This document shows positions 43,899 through 53,183 of a stretch of 64,000 bases of DNA, piece by piece. How positions within the stretch are numbered: position 1 is the first letter of the stretch; each line of letters begins with the position of its first letter. Both the position numbers and the translations under genes were made by a program. The stretch is from assembly GCF_003045775.1 (NCBI RefSeq), contig NZ_PXNS01000001.1:124001-188000 (forward strand), given 5' to 3'. The stretch comes from Halomonas litopenaei. GTDB lineage: Bacteria > Pseudomonadota > Gammaproteobacteria > Pseudomonadales > Halomonadaceae. The notes beneath the pieces are model-generated. The model ran no database searches. It was not told where the DNA came from and saw only the letters and a list, made by a program, of their open reading frames with translations.

Positions 43899-45362
43899 AT
43901 GTGGAGCCTCAAGGATCTTCATCTGCAGCCGATCGCCGGTGAATGGAGGGCTGGAAGTTCCGGCGAGTCGCTCAAGGTGATGGACCCCTACCACCAGAAA
44001 CAACTGGTGGAGATCACCCAGGCAGATTGCTCCGACGTCGAGCATGCCTTTGATGCAGCCGACCGAGCGCAACGGCAGTGGGCGGATACCAGCGCTACCC
44101 ACAGAGCGGCTGTACTGCGCCGTGTCGCCGAACTGATGGAAGAGCGCAAGGATGAACTGGTCGAGTGGCTCATCCGCGAGTCGGGCAGCACTCGCATCAA
44201 GGCCGAACTCGAGTGGAACAATGCCTGGGAGATGTCGCTCGAAGCCGCCGCCATGGCCACTCGCGTGCAAGGTACCACTGCCGCTTCGAGCGTCCCGGGC
44301 AAGGACCATAGGGTCTATCGCAAGCCGCTGGGCGTGATTGGCGTGATCAGTCCCTGGAACTTTCCCTTCCACCTGACCCAGCGCACCATCGGCCCCGCCC
44401 TTGCGCTGGGTAACGCCGTGGTGCTCAAGCCTGCCAGCGATACCCCCTTGACCGGTGGATTGCTGCTGGCACGGCTTTACGAGGAAGCGGGGCTGCCGAA
44501 GGGGCTCCTCAGTGTTCTGGTTGGTGCCGGCAGCGAGCTCGGCGACCCGCTGGTCGGACATCGGCTAGCCAAGCTTATCTCCTTCACCGGTTCCACCGAG
44601 GTGGGCCGACAGATCGCCAAGGGGGCGGTCGGCGGAGAACATATCAAGCCAGTGGCACTGGAACTCGGCGGCAACAGTCCCTTTGTGGTGCTCGATGACG
44701 CTGACATCGATCGGGCCGTACGGGCGGCGGTGGTCGGCAAGTTCATGCATCAGGGCCAGATCTGCATCGCCATCAACCGTATCATCGTCGATGCGTCGAT
44801 CCACGACGCCTTTGTCGAGCGCTTCGTCGAGCGGGTCAAGGGGCTCAAGGTCGGGGACCCCTCCGACGCAGATACCGTCATCGGACCGATCATCAACGAT
44901 CAACAGCTAGACGGGCTGAAGGACACCATCGACAGGGCCCGGGAGTCTGGTGCCCGGGTGGCGCTCGAGGGCTCTCTTGAAGGCCCTTGCCTGCATCCCT
45001 GGGTGTTCAGCCATGTCAGCGAGGAGATGGACCTGGCCTGCAACGAGATATTTGGTCCGATCGCCGGCATCATCAAGGCCGACGGTGAGGCCGAGGCGAT
45101 ACGCATCGCCAATGCCACCGAGTATGGCCTCTCCGCAGCGGTCTTCAGCGGTTGTCCGGCGCGCGGCGAACGGGTGGCACGCCAGATAGAGTCGGGAATG
45201 GTGCACGTCAATGACATGCCGGTGAACGACGAACCACACATGCCGTTCGGTGGTGAGAAGAATTCCGGGATCGGCCGCTTCAACGGCGACTGGGTGCTGA
45301 ACGAGATGACAACCGTGCAATGGGTCAGCGTCCAGCACGAGCCTCGCGACTATCCCTTCTGA
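43899..45362 (+). CDS. NAD(P)-dependent aldehyde dehydrogenase
   Basis: A 487-residue aldehyde dehydrogenase. It has the cofactor loop SFTGSTEVGRQIA, general base Glu in ALELGGNSPFVV, the catalytic cysteine in GQICIAINR, and the EIFGPIAGI and MPFGGEKNSGIGRF ends. The cysteine motif with Ile on both sides resembles benzaldehyde, vanillin or aryl-aldehyde dehydrogenases more than betaine-aldehyde types. The start at 43899 has AAAGGAG. It is divergent from adhE. Oxidation of an aromatic aldehyde to benzoate would link it to the island 8 kb away, but the substrate is not determinable. Confidence 0.88.
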   Translation: MWSLKDLHLQPIAGEWRAGSSGESLKVMDPYHQKQLVEITQADCSDVEHAFDAADRAQRQWADTSATHRAAVLRRVAELMEERKDELVEWLIRESGSTRIKAELEWNNAWEMSLEAAAMATRVQGTTAASSVPGKDHRVYRKPLGVIGVISPWNFPFHLTQRTIGPALALGNAVVLKPASDTPLTGGLLLARLYEEAGLPKGLLSVLVGAGSELGDPLVGHRLAKLISFTGSTEVGRQIAKGAVGGEHIKPVALELGGNSPFVVLDDADIDRAVRAAVVGKFMHQGQICIAINRIIVDASIHDAFVERFVERVKGLKVGDPSDADTVIGPIINDQQLDGLKDTIDRARESGARVALEGSLEGPCLHPWVFSHVSEEMDLACNEIFGPIAGIIKADGEAEAIRIANATEYGLSAAVFSGCPARGERVARQIESGMVHVNDMPVNDEPHMPFGGEKNSGIGRFNGDWVLNEMTTVQWVSVQHEPRDYPF

Positions 45363-45453
45363 TGGATTCCTCGGATACGGTGCGAAGCGCGTGCCGCCTG
45401 CTAGAGTCAAGTAGACTTAGGGTTGTGGATTGAACCCTCTGTGAGCGTCCCTG

Positions 45454-45469
45454 GACCCTGGCCAGGGTC
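45454..45469. promoter_or_regulatory. Perfect 16-bp palindrome upstream of the small acidic lipoprotein
   Basis: GACCCTGG followed directly by CCAGGGTC, self-complementary without spacer. It sits 59 bp before the lipoprotein start, at a promoter-like position, so it could be an operator. No known regulator is assigned. Confidence 0.4.
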
Positions 45470-45527
45470 AACCGACAGCGCTAGGGTGAAAGGGAATCAC
45501 GACCAACGTCTTAGACAAGGAGATGTT

Positions 45528-45725
45528 ATGAAAAACAGCATGATGCGTCGTTTCGGAATGGCTTTCGTGATCGCGATGATGGCGGGTGGTCTGGCCGCCT
45601 GCGAAGAGGAAGGCCCTGCCGAGCAGGCCGGCGAGGAAATGGATCAGGCGGTCGAGGATGCCGGTGAGTCCATGGAAGACATGGGCGAAGAGATGGAAGA
45701 GTCGGCCGAGGAAGCCACCAACTGA
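45528..45725 (+). CDS. Small acidic lipoprotein
   Basis: A 65-residue lipoprotein precursor. A basic N-terminus (MKNSMMRRFG) and hydrophobic helix lead to the lipobox LAAC (Cys25). The mature 41 residues are almost all Glu, Asp, Met and Ala, with no aromatic residue. The residue after Cys is Glu, not Asp, so outer-membrane sorting is expected. It resembles a miniature of the 249-residue lipoprotein at 46835: same lipobox, and the same Glu-Gln-Ala/Met-Asp words. ACAAGGAG lies just before the ATG. The function is unknown; the flanking gene encodes periplasmic carbonic anhydrase. Confidence 0.75.
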   Translation: MKNSMMRRFGMAFVIAMMAGGLAACEEEGPAEQAGEEMDQAVEDAGESMEDMGEEMEESAEEATN

Positions 45726-45899
45726 TGTGACAGGCGTCACCGTCAGCGGCGCTATGCCGAGAGAGGCAGCGTGAAGGACGGGTCTGCTCACACTGACCTT
45801 GTGGGTCGGTGATGTCGCCTGTCTTCGCCGCTGAGGAGTATCAGGATAAGAGGTCTGTCCCCAGGGGCAGGCCTTTTCTGTGTGCAACGGAGTTGTTTC

Positions 45900-46649
45900 A
45901 TGATCAAGCGGATCAAGATCGCGGCGGCACTGAGCGGCCTGCTGATGTCCCAGGCAGTGATGGCCGCCGCGCCCGAAACGTCACACTGGTCCTACACGGG
46001 AGACACGGGACCTGCCTACTGGGCTGACATCGACGACGACTTCAGTATGTGTGGCCTGGGTCGCAACCAGTCGCCCGTCGATATCGATGGCGCTATCGAT
46101 GCCGAACTTCCACCGCTACAACTTGACTACGCGACCACCGGGACCAGGGTCTTCAACAATGGCCACACGGTGCAGGTAGCCTCCCCCGAGGGCAACACGC
46201 TGACGCTTGATGGGGATCTCTTCATCCTGCAGCAGATGCACTTTCACGCGCCTTCCGAGCACACGGTAGACGGACGCCGGTTCCCGCTGGAAGCGCATCT
46301 GGTGCACAGCGACAAGGACGGCAACCTGGCGGTAGTCACGGTGCTGTTCGAGGAAGGCGAGGAAAATGCAGCATTGCGCTCGCTTGCCGATAGCCTGCCA
46401 GATACCGCCGGTGAACGTGCCGACGTAACCGATACCGTGAACTTCACGCAGATGTTGCCGGCCCAGCATGACTACTATCGCCTGAACGGTTCCTTGACCA
46501 CTCCACCCTGCTCCGAAGGCGTCCGCTGGGTGATCATGCAGAGCACGCAGGATATTTCATCTGATCAGGTCGAGTCGTTCTCTGCTGCGATCGGGGACGC
46601 CAATAACCGGCCGCTGCAGCCTCTGAATGCCAGAGTGCCACTCAAGTAG
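45900..46649 (+). CDS. Periplasmic alpha-type carbonic anhydrase
   Basis: A 249-residue secreted enzyme that interconverts CO2 and bicarbonate. The signal peptide (MIKRIKIAAALSGLLMSQAVMA) is followed by HWSYTGDTGPAYWA, the family start. Zinc ligands are His114 and His116 (QMHFHAPSEH) and His133 (EAHLVH); the substrate-site threonine is in GSLTTPPCSEGV. Cys51 and Cys204 match the conserved disulfide of bacterial alpha enzymes. CGGAG precedes the ATG at 45900. It is flanked on both sides by acidic lipoproteins on the same strand, suggesting shared conditions such as high salt or pH stress. Confidence 0.93.
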   Translation: MIKRIKIAAALSGLLMSQAVMAAAPETSHWSYTGDTGPAYWADIDDDFSMCGLGRNQSPVDIDGAIDAELPPLQLDYATTGTRVFNNGHTVQVASPEGNTLTLDGDLFILQQMHFHAPSEHTVDGRRFPLEAHLVHSDKDGNLAVVTVLFEEGEENAALRSLADSLPDTAGERADVTDTVNFTQMLPAQHDYYRLNGSLTTPPCSEGVRWVIMQSTQDISSDQVESFSAAIGDANNRPLQPLNARVPLK

Positions 46650-46834
46650 TTCCGTCTCTCGACAACACCTTGTCACATGGTGATAAGCATCGCTCCCGGA
46701 CGTCGTCGGCGCTGCTGCGCTGGGTCCGGGCCGGCACTTGCATGGCATCATTGATGCCGTCGGTACTAGCCAAGTCGCGATTGTCACTCTAATGTAAACG
46801 GGGAAGTTACAAATTTTTCTCCTGGAGGTGCTTC

Positions 46835-47584
46835 ATGAAGCAAGGAATGTTTCGTCGTCTGGCCCTGGCCAGCGCTGTGGCGTCCATGATGCTGGTACTG
46901 GCGGGTTGCGAGGACGACGCGGCCGAAGACGCTGGCGCTCAGGTGGACGATGCACGCGAAGCGGTGGAAGAGCAGGCGCAGGAGACCGCCGCCGAAGCGG
47001 AGCAGTTGGCCGAGGACGCCGGAGAGGCGATGAGCGAGACCGCCGACGATGCCGAGCAGGCGATGGATGAAGCCGCCGCCGAAGCGGAGCAGCAGGCCGA
47101 GGACGCCGGAGAGGCGATGAGCGAGACCGCCGACGACGCTGAGCAGGCGATGGATGAAGCCGCTGCCGATGCCGAACAGCAGGCCGAAGAGGCGGAGCAG
47201 GCGATGGATGAAACTGCTGCCGACGCTGAACAGGCGATGGATGAAGCCGCCGCCGATGCCGAGCAGCAGGCCGAGGACGCCGAGCAGGCGATGGACGAAA
47301 CCGCTGCCGATGCCGAACAGCAGGCCGACGAGGCTGCCGCAGGAGCCTCCAACCTGGTCGACGACGCTCAGGAAGCGCTGGGTGATGCTGTCGATGCCGT
47401 GCAAGAGCAGGCCAACGAGGCCATGGAGGGCATGAGCAATCTGGCAGAGGACGCCCAGAATGCCCTGAGCGATATGGCCGGTGACGCCGAACAGGGGGCC
47501 GATGCGGCTGCCGAGAGCGCGGGTCAGGCGGTCGAGGAAGCCGGTGACGAGGTCGAGCAGGCGACCGACGAGGCGGCCCAGTAA
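46835..47584 (+). CDS. Large acidic repeat lipoprotein
   Basis: A 249-residue lipoprotein precursor. The signal helix ends in lipobox LAGC (Cys25). The mature chain is about 85 percent Ala, Glu, Asp, Gln and Met, without aromatic or Cys residues and with almost no Lys or Arg. Residues 55-170 are four copies of a 29-residue unit (starting AEQQAED, with SETADD or DETAAD inside) that break into 11- and 18-residue parts. Such 11-residue periodicity is that of right-handed coiled coils and LEA-like proteins. Expect a long, very negative helix anchored to the outer membrane. I know no function; an Lpp-like spacer or hydration layer is possible. TGGAGG lies upstream. Confidence 0.8.
   Translation: MKQGMFRRLALASAVASMMLVLAGCEDDAAEDAGAQVDDAREAVEEQAQETAAEAEQLAEDAGEAMSETADDAEQAMDEAAAEAEQQAEDAGEAMSETADDAEQAMDEAAADAEQQAEEAEQAMDETAADAEQAMDEAAADAEQQAEDAEQAMDETAADAEQQADEAAAGASNLVDDAQEALGDAVDAVQEQANEAMEGMSNLAEDAQNALSDMAGDAEQGADAAAESAGQAVEEAGDEVEQATDEAAQ
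46997..47344. repeat. Four 87-bp coding repeats (29 residues each)
   Basis: Units start at 46997, 47084, 47171 and 47258. Each encodes an 18-residue part beginning AEQ and an 11-residue part beginning AEQAMDEA or AEQQADEA. DNA identity between units is high, so the number of copies is likely to vary between strains. Confidence 0.85.
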
Positions 47585-47707
47585 GTCGAACCTTCTGGTC
47601 GGGGCTTTTGCGCCGGGCGTCGGTTCTACAGGCTCGGTTTCTTCAGGCTTGGCGCCTTCATGGCGCCTTCAGACGCACCCACCGGCCCTTGAGCCCGTCA
47701 GAAACAC

Positions 47708-47740
47708 AAAAAGGCCGAGATCCTGGATCTCGGCCTTTTT
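47708..47740. terminator. Bidirectional terminator
   Basis: AAAAAGGCCGAGAT and ATCTCGGCCTTTTT pair around a short loop, with A-run and T-run on either side. It serves the acidic lipoprotein gene on the plus strand and the Tim44-like gene on the minus strand. Confidence 0.9.
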
Positions 47741-47808
47741 GCGTTGCCTATCTGTGGGCTGGGTGGCCATCACTGCCCGCCGCTGAGGGCGGCAGGCAGC
47801 GACGATGA

Positions 47809-48654
47809 TCAGCCGTTCTGCTCGATGCCCTGGATGTACCAGGGGGCATCGTCACGCATTTCGCGGATCAGGTGCCAGGTCTCGTTGAACTCGGTTTCGC
47901 TGCCGTTTTCCTTGAGCACGCCGTGGAACAGCACCCGCGCCTCGGCCTGGTTGGCGAACTCCTGAACGCCGCCGAGCTCCGCAAACAGGCGCACGATTTC
48001 GGTCTGGTTGTTGGCCGGCTCCTGGGCCCGCTGTTCGCGCAGCAGGTTGTAGAGTTCCGGCGTCACGTACTCCTGGATGCGCGGCAGGTCGTTGTTGTCC
48101 CAGGCCCGCTGAAGGGTCATGAAGTGCTCCTTGGCGCCGCCGAGGAAGCGTTCACGGTCGAACCAGGCGGGGTCTCCCTGAGGCCCTCCGGTCTGAGTGC
48201 CTGCGCTGTGGGCACCGAGACCTCCCGCGGAGCCTGGCATGTTGAACGGTGAGCTCTGGTGCTGTTCACGGTGCATGCCGGATGAACCGCCTCCCGCCGA
48301 TGCGGTGGCCGTGCGCCGCCGTGCCAGCAGCTTGAACAGCAGGAAGGCCGCGCCTGCCATCAGCAGCAGGTCGACCATGCCGAGGCCATCGAAGGCGCCG
48401 CCGAAGAACAGCGCGCCGAGCAGGCTGCCGGCCAGCAGACCGCCGAGCATACCGCCCATCAGGCCGCTCTTCTTGCCGGCGGTCGGGGCGGCGTTGGGAC
48501 GAGCGGTGTTCTGTGACTGGGTCGCACTGGGGCTGGCCTGGCGCGAGTAGGAACCAACACTCTTGCCGCCACCCAGGCGGCGGGCGTCGGCGCTGTCGAC
48601 GGCAAGGCCGAAGCCCATCACGCCGACAAGGATCATCACGAGAAGGTGACGCAT
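47809..48654 (-). CDS. Tim44-like domain membrane protein
   Basis: A 281-residue protein. The start at 48654 has GGAG 9 bp upstream (an ATG three codons earlier is too close to it). It has a signal peptide (MRHLLVMILVGVMGFGLAVDSADA), a Ser/Gln-rich stretch, a Gly-rich hydrophobic segment with two membrane helices (MGGMLGGLLAGSLLGALFFGG; VDLLLMAGAAFLLFKLLARR), then a C-terminal Tim44-like/NTF2-type domain (about 155-280; NDLPRIQEYVTPELY). Bacterial members are inner-membrane proteins of unknown role. Monocistronic. Confidence 0.85.
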   Translation of the reverse strand: MRHLLVMILVGVMGFGLAVDSADARRLGGGKSVGSYSRQASPSATQSQNTARPNAAPTAGKKSGLMGGMLGGLLAGSLLGALFFGGAFDGLGMVDLLLMAGAAFLLFKLLARRRTATASAGGGSSGMHREQHQSSPFNMPGSAGGLGAHSAGTQTGGPQGDPAWFDRERFLGGAKEHFMTLQRAWDNNDLPRIQEYVTPELYNLLREQRAQEPANNQTEIVRLFAELGGVQEFANQAEARVLFHGVLKENGSETEFNETWHLIREMRDDAPWYIQGIEQNG

Positions 48655-48792
48655 CGAAGACATCTCCGTAGTTCGGCCTGCATTGGCCAGTCTGGGCCTT
48701 TGACCCTGGTGGTCAGAGGCACGTCGCTCGTCCATTCTAGCGATAACGGGCGCCGCGGGAAGCCGTGTACAACGAAAAGTCGAGGAGACCCC

Positions 48793-49374
48793 ATGCTGAT
48801 CGAACGTAGTGACAGTCTGCTGCTGGTGGTCGACGTGCAGACGGCATTGATGCCGGTGGTGGAAAGAGGGGATCAGGCGATCACCGAGATCGGCTGGCTG
48901 GCGGCCGTGGCAGAGCGCCTGGAGGTGCCTGTGTGGGTGACCGAGCAGTATCCTCAGGGGCTCGGGGCGACCGAGCCGCGACTGAAATGTGCCCTGCCAC
49001 AGAGCACCCGCTGGTTCACCAAGAGTCACTTCAACGCCTGCCGGGAGCGCGATATTGCACAGGCCTTCGAGGCGGCTGCGCCGCGTCAGGTCGTGATTGC
49101 CGGGGCCGAAGCCCATATCTGTGTGCTGCAGACGGCACTTGGCCTGCTGGAACGGGGTGTCGAGCTGTTCTGGCTGGTCGAAGGCTGCGTCAGTCGCCGC
49201 AGCGATGAAGCGAGACTTGCCGGCGAGCGCGCAAGACAGGCCGGCGCCTGGCAAGTCAGCGCCGACATGGTGGCCTACGAATGGCTGGAACGCTGTGACG
49301 ACGCGACCTTTCGCGAGGTGCATCGTGAACTGCTGCGCCCCAGGGCGTCCCGGCCGCTGCGGCTGGCGCCCTGA
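48793..49374 (+). CDS. Isochorismatase-family cysteine hydrolase
   Basis: A 193-residue enzyme with the Asp-Lys-Cys triad: Asp14 in LLVVDVQ, lysine in WFTKSHFNAC, and cysteine in GAEAHICVLQTALGLL. This YcaC/hydrolase 2 branch includes amide-bond hydrolases with no isochorismate role. CGAGGAG precedes the ATG. Divergent from the Tim44-like gene, alone. The substrate is not predictable. Confidence 0.85.
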   Translation: MLIERSDSLLLVVDVQTALMPVVERGDQAITEIGWLAAVAERLEVPVWVTEQYPQGLGATEPRLKCALPQSTRWFTKSHFNACRERDIAQAFEAAAPRQVVIAGAEAHICVLQTALGLLERGVELFWLVEGCVSRRSDEARLAGERARQAGAWQVSADMVAYEWLERCDDATFREVHRELLRPRASRPLRLAP

Positions 49375-49499
49375 GGATCACAGCTGGCGCGCCAGCCAAG
49401 CCAGTCAATAAAGCCACTCCTTCATGATCGCTGAAAGGTGGCACCGTGCACCGTCTGCGGCGCTCAGGCGAGACGCTACCGGCGTAGCGGCGGCGCGAC

Positions 49500-50276
49500 T
49501 CAGGCGGGGTTGTCGCGGGTGAACACCAGGGTGCCACCCTCGGACTCGGCGGCGTTGAAGCGGTACCCGGCCACGTCGAAGTCCTTGAGCCCTTCCTTGT
49601 CGTCCAGGCGTTGCTGGATCATCCAGGCGGCCATCAGGCCCCGGGCCTTCTTGGCGTAGAAGCTGATGATCTTGTAGCGATCGTTCTTCCAGTCCTTGAA
49701 CACCGGGGTGACCACTTCGGCCTTGAGCTTTCTGGCATCGATGGCCTTGAAGTACTCGTTGGAGGCCAGGTTGACCAGCACAGGTGTTCCGCTCTGTGCC
49801 ACCGCCCGGTCGAGCTCCTCGGTCAGCAGCGGCTTCCAGAAGGCGTAGAGGTCCTTGCCCTTGGCGTTTTCCAGACGGGTGCCCATTTCCAGGCGATAGG
49901 GCTGGATCAGATCCAGCGGACGCAGCAGGCCATAGAGTCCCGACAGGATGCGCAGATGGTCCTGGGCGAAGCGGTTGTCGGCTTCATCGAAGGCGTCGGC
50001 CTGCAGGCCGACGTAGACGTCGCCCTGGAAGGCCTGGGCGGCGACCTTGGCGTTGTCCGGAGTGAACGGGGTCTGCCACTGACCGAAGCGCGCCGCGTTG
50101 AGTCCGGCGATCTTGTCGCTGACGCCCATCAGCTCCGAGATGCGGGCCGGGCTGTAGTCGCGCAGGATGTCGATCAGCTCGCGGGAGCGGTCGAGGTAGT
50201 CGGGCTCGCTGTGGATATCGGTGGTGGCCGGGGTCTCGAAGTCCAGCGTCTTGGCCGGAGAGATCACGCTGAGCAT
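49500..50276 (-). CDS. yaaA: Peroxide stress protein YaaA
   Basis: A 258-residue protein of the DUF328/UPF0246 family. The start [16 protein letters not shown], the [25 protein letters not shown] core and the [14 protein letters not shown] end are diagnostic. In E. coli, YaaA is OxyR-induced and lowers intracellular iron during peroxide stress; it has a DNA-binding fold. CAGGAG lies 7 bp before the ATG at 50276. The preceding stretch up to 50714 is open but overlaps the aldo/keto reductase gene and is not coding. Confidence 0.94.
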   Translation of the reverse strand: MLSVISPAKTLDFETPATTDIHSEPDYLDRSRELIDILRDYSPARISELMGVSDKIAGLNAARFGQWQTPFTPDNAKVAAQAFQGDVYVGLQADAFDEADNRFAQDHLRILSGLYGLLRPLDLIQPYRLEMGTRLENAKGKDLYAFWKPLLTEELDRAVAQSGTPVLVNLASNEYFKAIDARKLKAEVVTPVFKDWKNDRYKIISFYAKKARGLMAAWMIQQRLDDKEGLKDFDVAGYRFNAAESEGGTLVFTRDNPA

Positions 50277-50446
50277 GGGCGTGCTCCTGATGTCAGGTAG
50301 GGAAAATTGGCAAGTGGCCGTCATTGTACCAAGCCCCGCCGCCGCTCGGGACGAGGGCGAGGCTATGGACGCCATAGTAAAGAGGGCATGCCTGCCGGCA
50401 AGGGCAGGCGTTGTTCTTTGCTTGAGGCCGAGGGGGCGAGGCCGCT

Positions 50447-51478
50447 TCAGGGGCTGGGGTTGGGCAGCCTGTGATGGATGGCCTCGATGCCTTCGATGAC
50501 TTCGTCGGCCAGCACCAGGGACTCCGAGGCGAGGTTGCTCTCGAGCTGCTCCATGGTGGTCGCGCCGATGATGTTGCTGGTCAGGAAGGAGCGCGAGTTG
50601 ACGTAGGCCAGCGCCATCTGGGCCGGGTCCAGGGCGTGCTCGCGGGCCAGTTCGACGTAGGCCCGGGTAGCATCGATCGCTTGATCGGAGCTGTAGCGGC
50701 TGAAGCGGTCCCACAGGGTCAGGCGGGCGCCAGGCGGACGGGCGCCGTCCAGATACTTGCCCGACAGCACACCGAAGGCCAGCGGCGAGTAGGCCAGCAG
50801 TCCCACCTGTTCGCGGTGAGCGATCTCTGCCAGCCCCACCTCGAAGGTCCGGTTGAGCAGGTTGTAGGGGTTCTGTATCGAGGCGACCCGCGGCAGGCCC
50901 AGGGACTCGGCCAGTTGCAGGCAGCGCATCACGCCCCAGGGTGTCTCGTTGGACAGACCCACGGCGCGTACCTTGCCGGCATCGACCAGTTCCTTGAGGG
51001 CCGACAGTGTCTCTTCCAGATCGGTGGCCTGCTCGTCCTCGTCGTGGGTATAGCCCAGGCGACCGAAGAAGTTGGTCGAACGGTCCGGCCAGTGCAGCTG
51101 GTAGAGATCGACGTAGTCGGTGTTCAGGCGTGCAAGGCTTGCGTCGATGGCCTCATGAAGATGGGCGCGAGTCAGGCGAGGTCCGCCGCGGATGTGCTTG
51201 ATACCGGGGCCGGCAGCCTTGGTGGCGATGACCACGTCGTCGCGGCTTTGGCGGCCCTTGAGCCAGGAGCCTACATAGCTCTCGGTCAGTCCCTGGGTTT
51301 CGGCCTTGGGTGGCACCGGGTACATCTCGGCGGCGTCGATGAAGTTGACGCCGAAGGCCACCGCGCGGTCGAGCTGGGCATGGGCCTCGGCCTCGGTGTT
51401 CTGCTCGCCGAAGGTCATGGTTCCAAGGCACAGGCGACTGACGTCGATGCCGGTGTTGCCAAGGGGACGGATCTGCAT
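50447..51478 (-). CDS. Aldo/keto reductase (Tas/YajO type)
   Basis: A 343-residue NADPH-dependent reductase. Family motifs are the start [21 protein letters not shown], the active-site Asp-Tyr in [29 protein letters not shown], and the C-terminal [13 protein letters not shown] that grips the cofactor phosphate. The TMTFGEQN and EMYPVPP segments match E. coli Tas. AAGGAG precedes the ATG at 51478. It lies 170 bp upstream of yaaA on the same strand, with a hairpin (near 50391-50410) between them. Confidence 0.9.
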   Translation of the reverse strand: MQIRPLGNTGIDVSRLCLGTMTFGEQNTEAEAHAQLDRAVAFGVNFIDAAEMYPVPPKAETQGLTESYVGSWLKGRQSRDDVVIATKAAGPGIKHIRGGPRLTRAHLHEAIDASLARLNTDYVDLYQLHWPDRSTNFFGRLGYTHDEDEQATDLEETLSALKELVDAGKVRAVGLSNETPWGVMRCLQLAESLGLPRVASIQNPYNLLNRTFEVGLAEIAHREQVGLLAYSPLAFGVLSGKYLDGARPPGARLTLWDRFSRYSSDQAIDATRAYVELAREHALDPAQMALAYVNSRSFLTSNIIGATTMEQLESNLASESLVLADEVIEGIEAIHHRLPNPSP

Positions 51479-51737
51479 GGGGACTCCTTGTGGTAGGCCT
51501 TTGTCAGGGGGGGCGCAGCGCCGCCGCCGGACCGTTTTTGCTGCAAAGCATCGAGATGGTACCTTTGGCCGATAGGGGTCGCCAAATCCCGGGGGTTGAG
51601 TCCGTATCGGGCCAGGCGTATGCTTGCCACCCCGTTGCCGCGGAGGAGTCCGTGGCACCGTCGATTCAACAGGAGATCGCCCGCGACACAGGAGGTGTCC
51701 GGTCCGACTTCCATCCTTTGGACTCAAGGTTGTTGCC

Positions 51738-52379
51738 ATGCAGCAGGCATCGTCACTGAAGACGCGGCTCGAGTACCGTCTGGCCCAGCAGTTGTTTCAC
51801 ACTCGCTGGTTGCCCCGCTCGCCGCGAACCCAGAGGCTGACCATGCGTCTGTTTCAACGCTGTGCGGACGCCGGGCACCCGGCGGCACTGTCGTTGTACG
51901 GGCACATGCTGTTTCACCGGTCACGGGCACCCCAGGACAAGGCACGCGGCGCTCGCTACGTGCTGCAGGCCGCCCATGGCGGGGACGTCAGGGCGCAGTA
52001 CCAGGCAGGCCAGATCCACGAACATGGCTGCGCGCTGTACCCGGCGCGCCACGACCACGCCGTGACCTGGTACGCCCGGGCCGGGGAAGCAGGTCATGCG
52101 TTGGCGGCGGCGCGCCTGGAGCGCGCCTACCGGGATGGTGAGCTGTCGCTACCGGTGGATCCAGAGCGTGCCGCCTACTGGGCGGTGCTGGCTTCTGCAG
52201 GGCAGGCCTCGTCAGGACAGCCCTCGTCAGGGCAGGCCTCGTCAGGGCAAACCTTGGCACGGCAGGCCTCGCCAGGTTCGGCCAATAGCGCCCTGGCCAA
52301 TGGACAGCCTGTTCCGGGGCAGTCCGCCAGGCAAGACGGTGTCACGCTGGACAAAGCGGAAGCCCAACAGCGACACTAG
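51738..52379 (+). CDS. Sel1-repeat protein
   Basis: A 213-residue protein. Residues about 35-145 contain two or three Sel1-like helical repeats (AGHPAALSLYGHMLF, GDVRAQYQAGQIHEHG, AGHALAAARLERAY), which usually mediate protein contacts. No signal peptide is seen, so it is cytoplasmic. The tail (about 155-180) is a Gln-Ala-Ser-Ser-Gly repeat coded by five 15-bp units, so it is unlikely to be structured. The start at 51738 lacks a strong ribosome site. Its role is unknown. Confidence 0.75.
   Translation: MQQASSLKTRLEYRLAQQLFHTRWLPRSPRTQRLTMRLFQRCADAGHPAALSLYGHMLFHRSRAPQDKARGARYVLQAAHGGDVRAQYQAGQIHEHGCALYPARHDHAVTWYARAGEAGHALAAARLERAYRDGELSLPVDPERAAYWAVLASAGQASSGQPSSGQASSGQTLARQASPGSANSALANGQPVPGQSARQDGVTLDKAEAQQRH
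52201..52275. repeat. Five 15-bp tandem repeats in the Sel1 gene
   Basis: Units at 52201, 52216, 52231, 52246 and 52261 share GGCAGGCCTCGTCAG with some variation; units 1 and 3 are identical. They encode the five-residue repeat in the C-terminal tail. Confidence 0.85.
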
Positions 52380-52550
52380 AGGTATCAGGCGCGGCGGTTG
52401 GGTCGCGCACGGGTCCCGGTGAGGCCGAGACGAGCGGCGGTTCAGGATTCCCTGGCCGCCGCTGGTAGTTTGGGCCTCGGGTACGGTTTTCGTTGTCGGG
52501 TGACGTCGGGGAGGCGTTTTGGCCGACTGTCACGACGAGGTTTGCTGCCT

Positions 52551-53051
52551 GTGGTGTTACCGACTCTGCTGGATATCGAAGCCTCTGGATTCGGGCGCGG
52601 CAGCTACCCGATCGAGATCGGCCTGGCGCGGCCGGACGGCAGCTGCTGCGCCTTTCTGATTCAGCCCCTCGAGGAATGGACCCACTGGGATCCCAAGGCC
52701 GAGCTGCTGCACGGGATATCCCGGGCCCGGCTCGAGCGCGAGGGCTATCCGGTACGTCACGTCGCCCGTTGGCTTAACGATGAGCTGCACGATATCGGCA
52801 TCGCCTACAGCGATAGCTGGGGGTACGACAACACCTGGATGTCGCTGCTGTTCCACCACGCAGGCATGATTCCCGCCTTCCGCCTGGAAGCGCTGCGGCG
52901 GTTGCTCGACGAAACCCAGATGGCGATGTGGAGCGACATCAAGGAGTCGGTGATCGAGGAGCGGGGCATCCAGCGCCATCGCGCCGGCGAGGACGCCCGG
53001 CTGCTGCAGTTGACCTTCGCCCGCACCCAGGAGCTCAGCGCGCGCCGCTGA
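52551..53051 (+). CDS. DEDDh-type 3'-5' exonuclease-like protein
   Basis: A 166-residue protein. The exonuclease motifs are visible: Exo I LDIEASGFG with Asp/Glu near residues 7-9, Exo II Asp in YDNTWMSLL, and Exo III His and Asp in HRAGEDAR. They form the two-metal site. Small proteins of this family act on RNA or DNA ends, and this one is not DnaQ (too short, no clamp motif visible). The start is taken as GTG 52551, which has GAGG 10 bp upstream; no ATG lies near the domain start. The frame is open to 52398. Confidence 0.75.
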   Translation: MVLPTLLDIEASGFGRGSYPIEIGLARPDGSCCAFLIQPLEEWTHWDPKAELLHGISRARLEREGYPVRHVARWLNDELHDIGIAYSDSWGYDNTWMSLLFHHAGMIPAFRLEALRRLLDETQMAMWSDIKESVIEERGIQRHRAGEDARLLQLTFARTQELSARR

Positions 53052-53183
53052 CGCTCACTGTTTATCACTCTCGCTGACGCTCACTCTTTCTCGCGTTCTT
53101 TGTCGCACTCTTTGCTTCGCCATGGCGCCGCTCTATGTGGCGCCGCTCTCTATGGAGCTGTTGGGAGCCTGCCTACCTGAACA

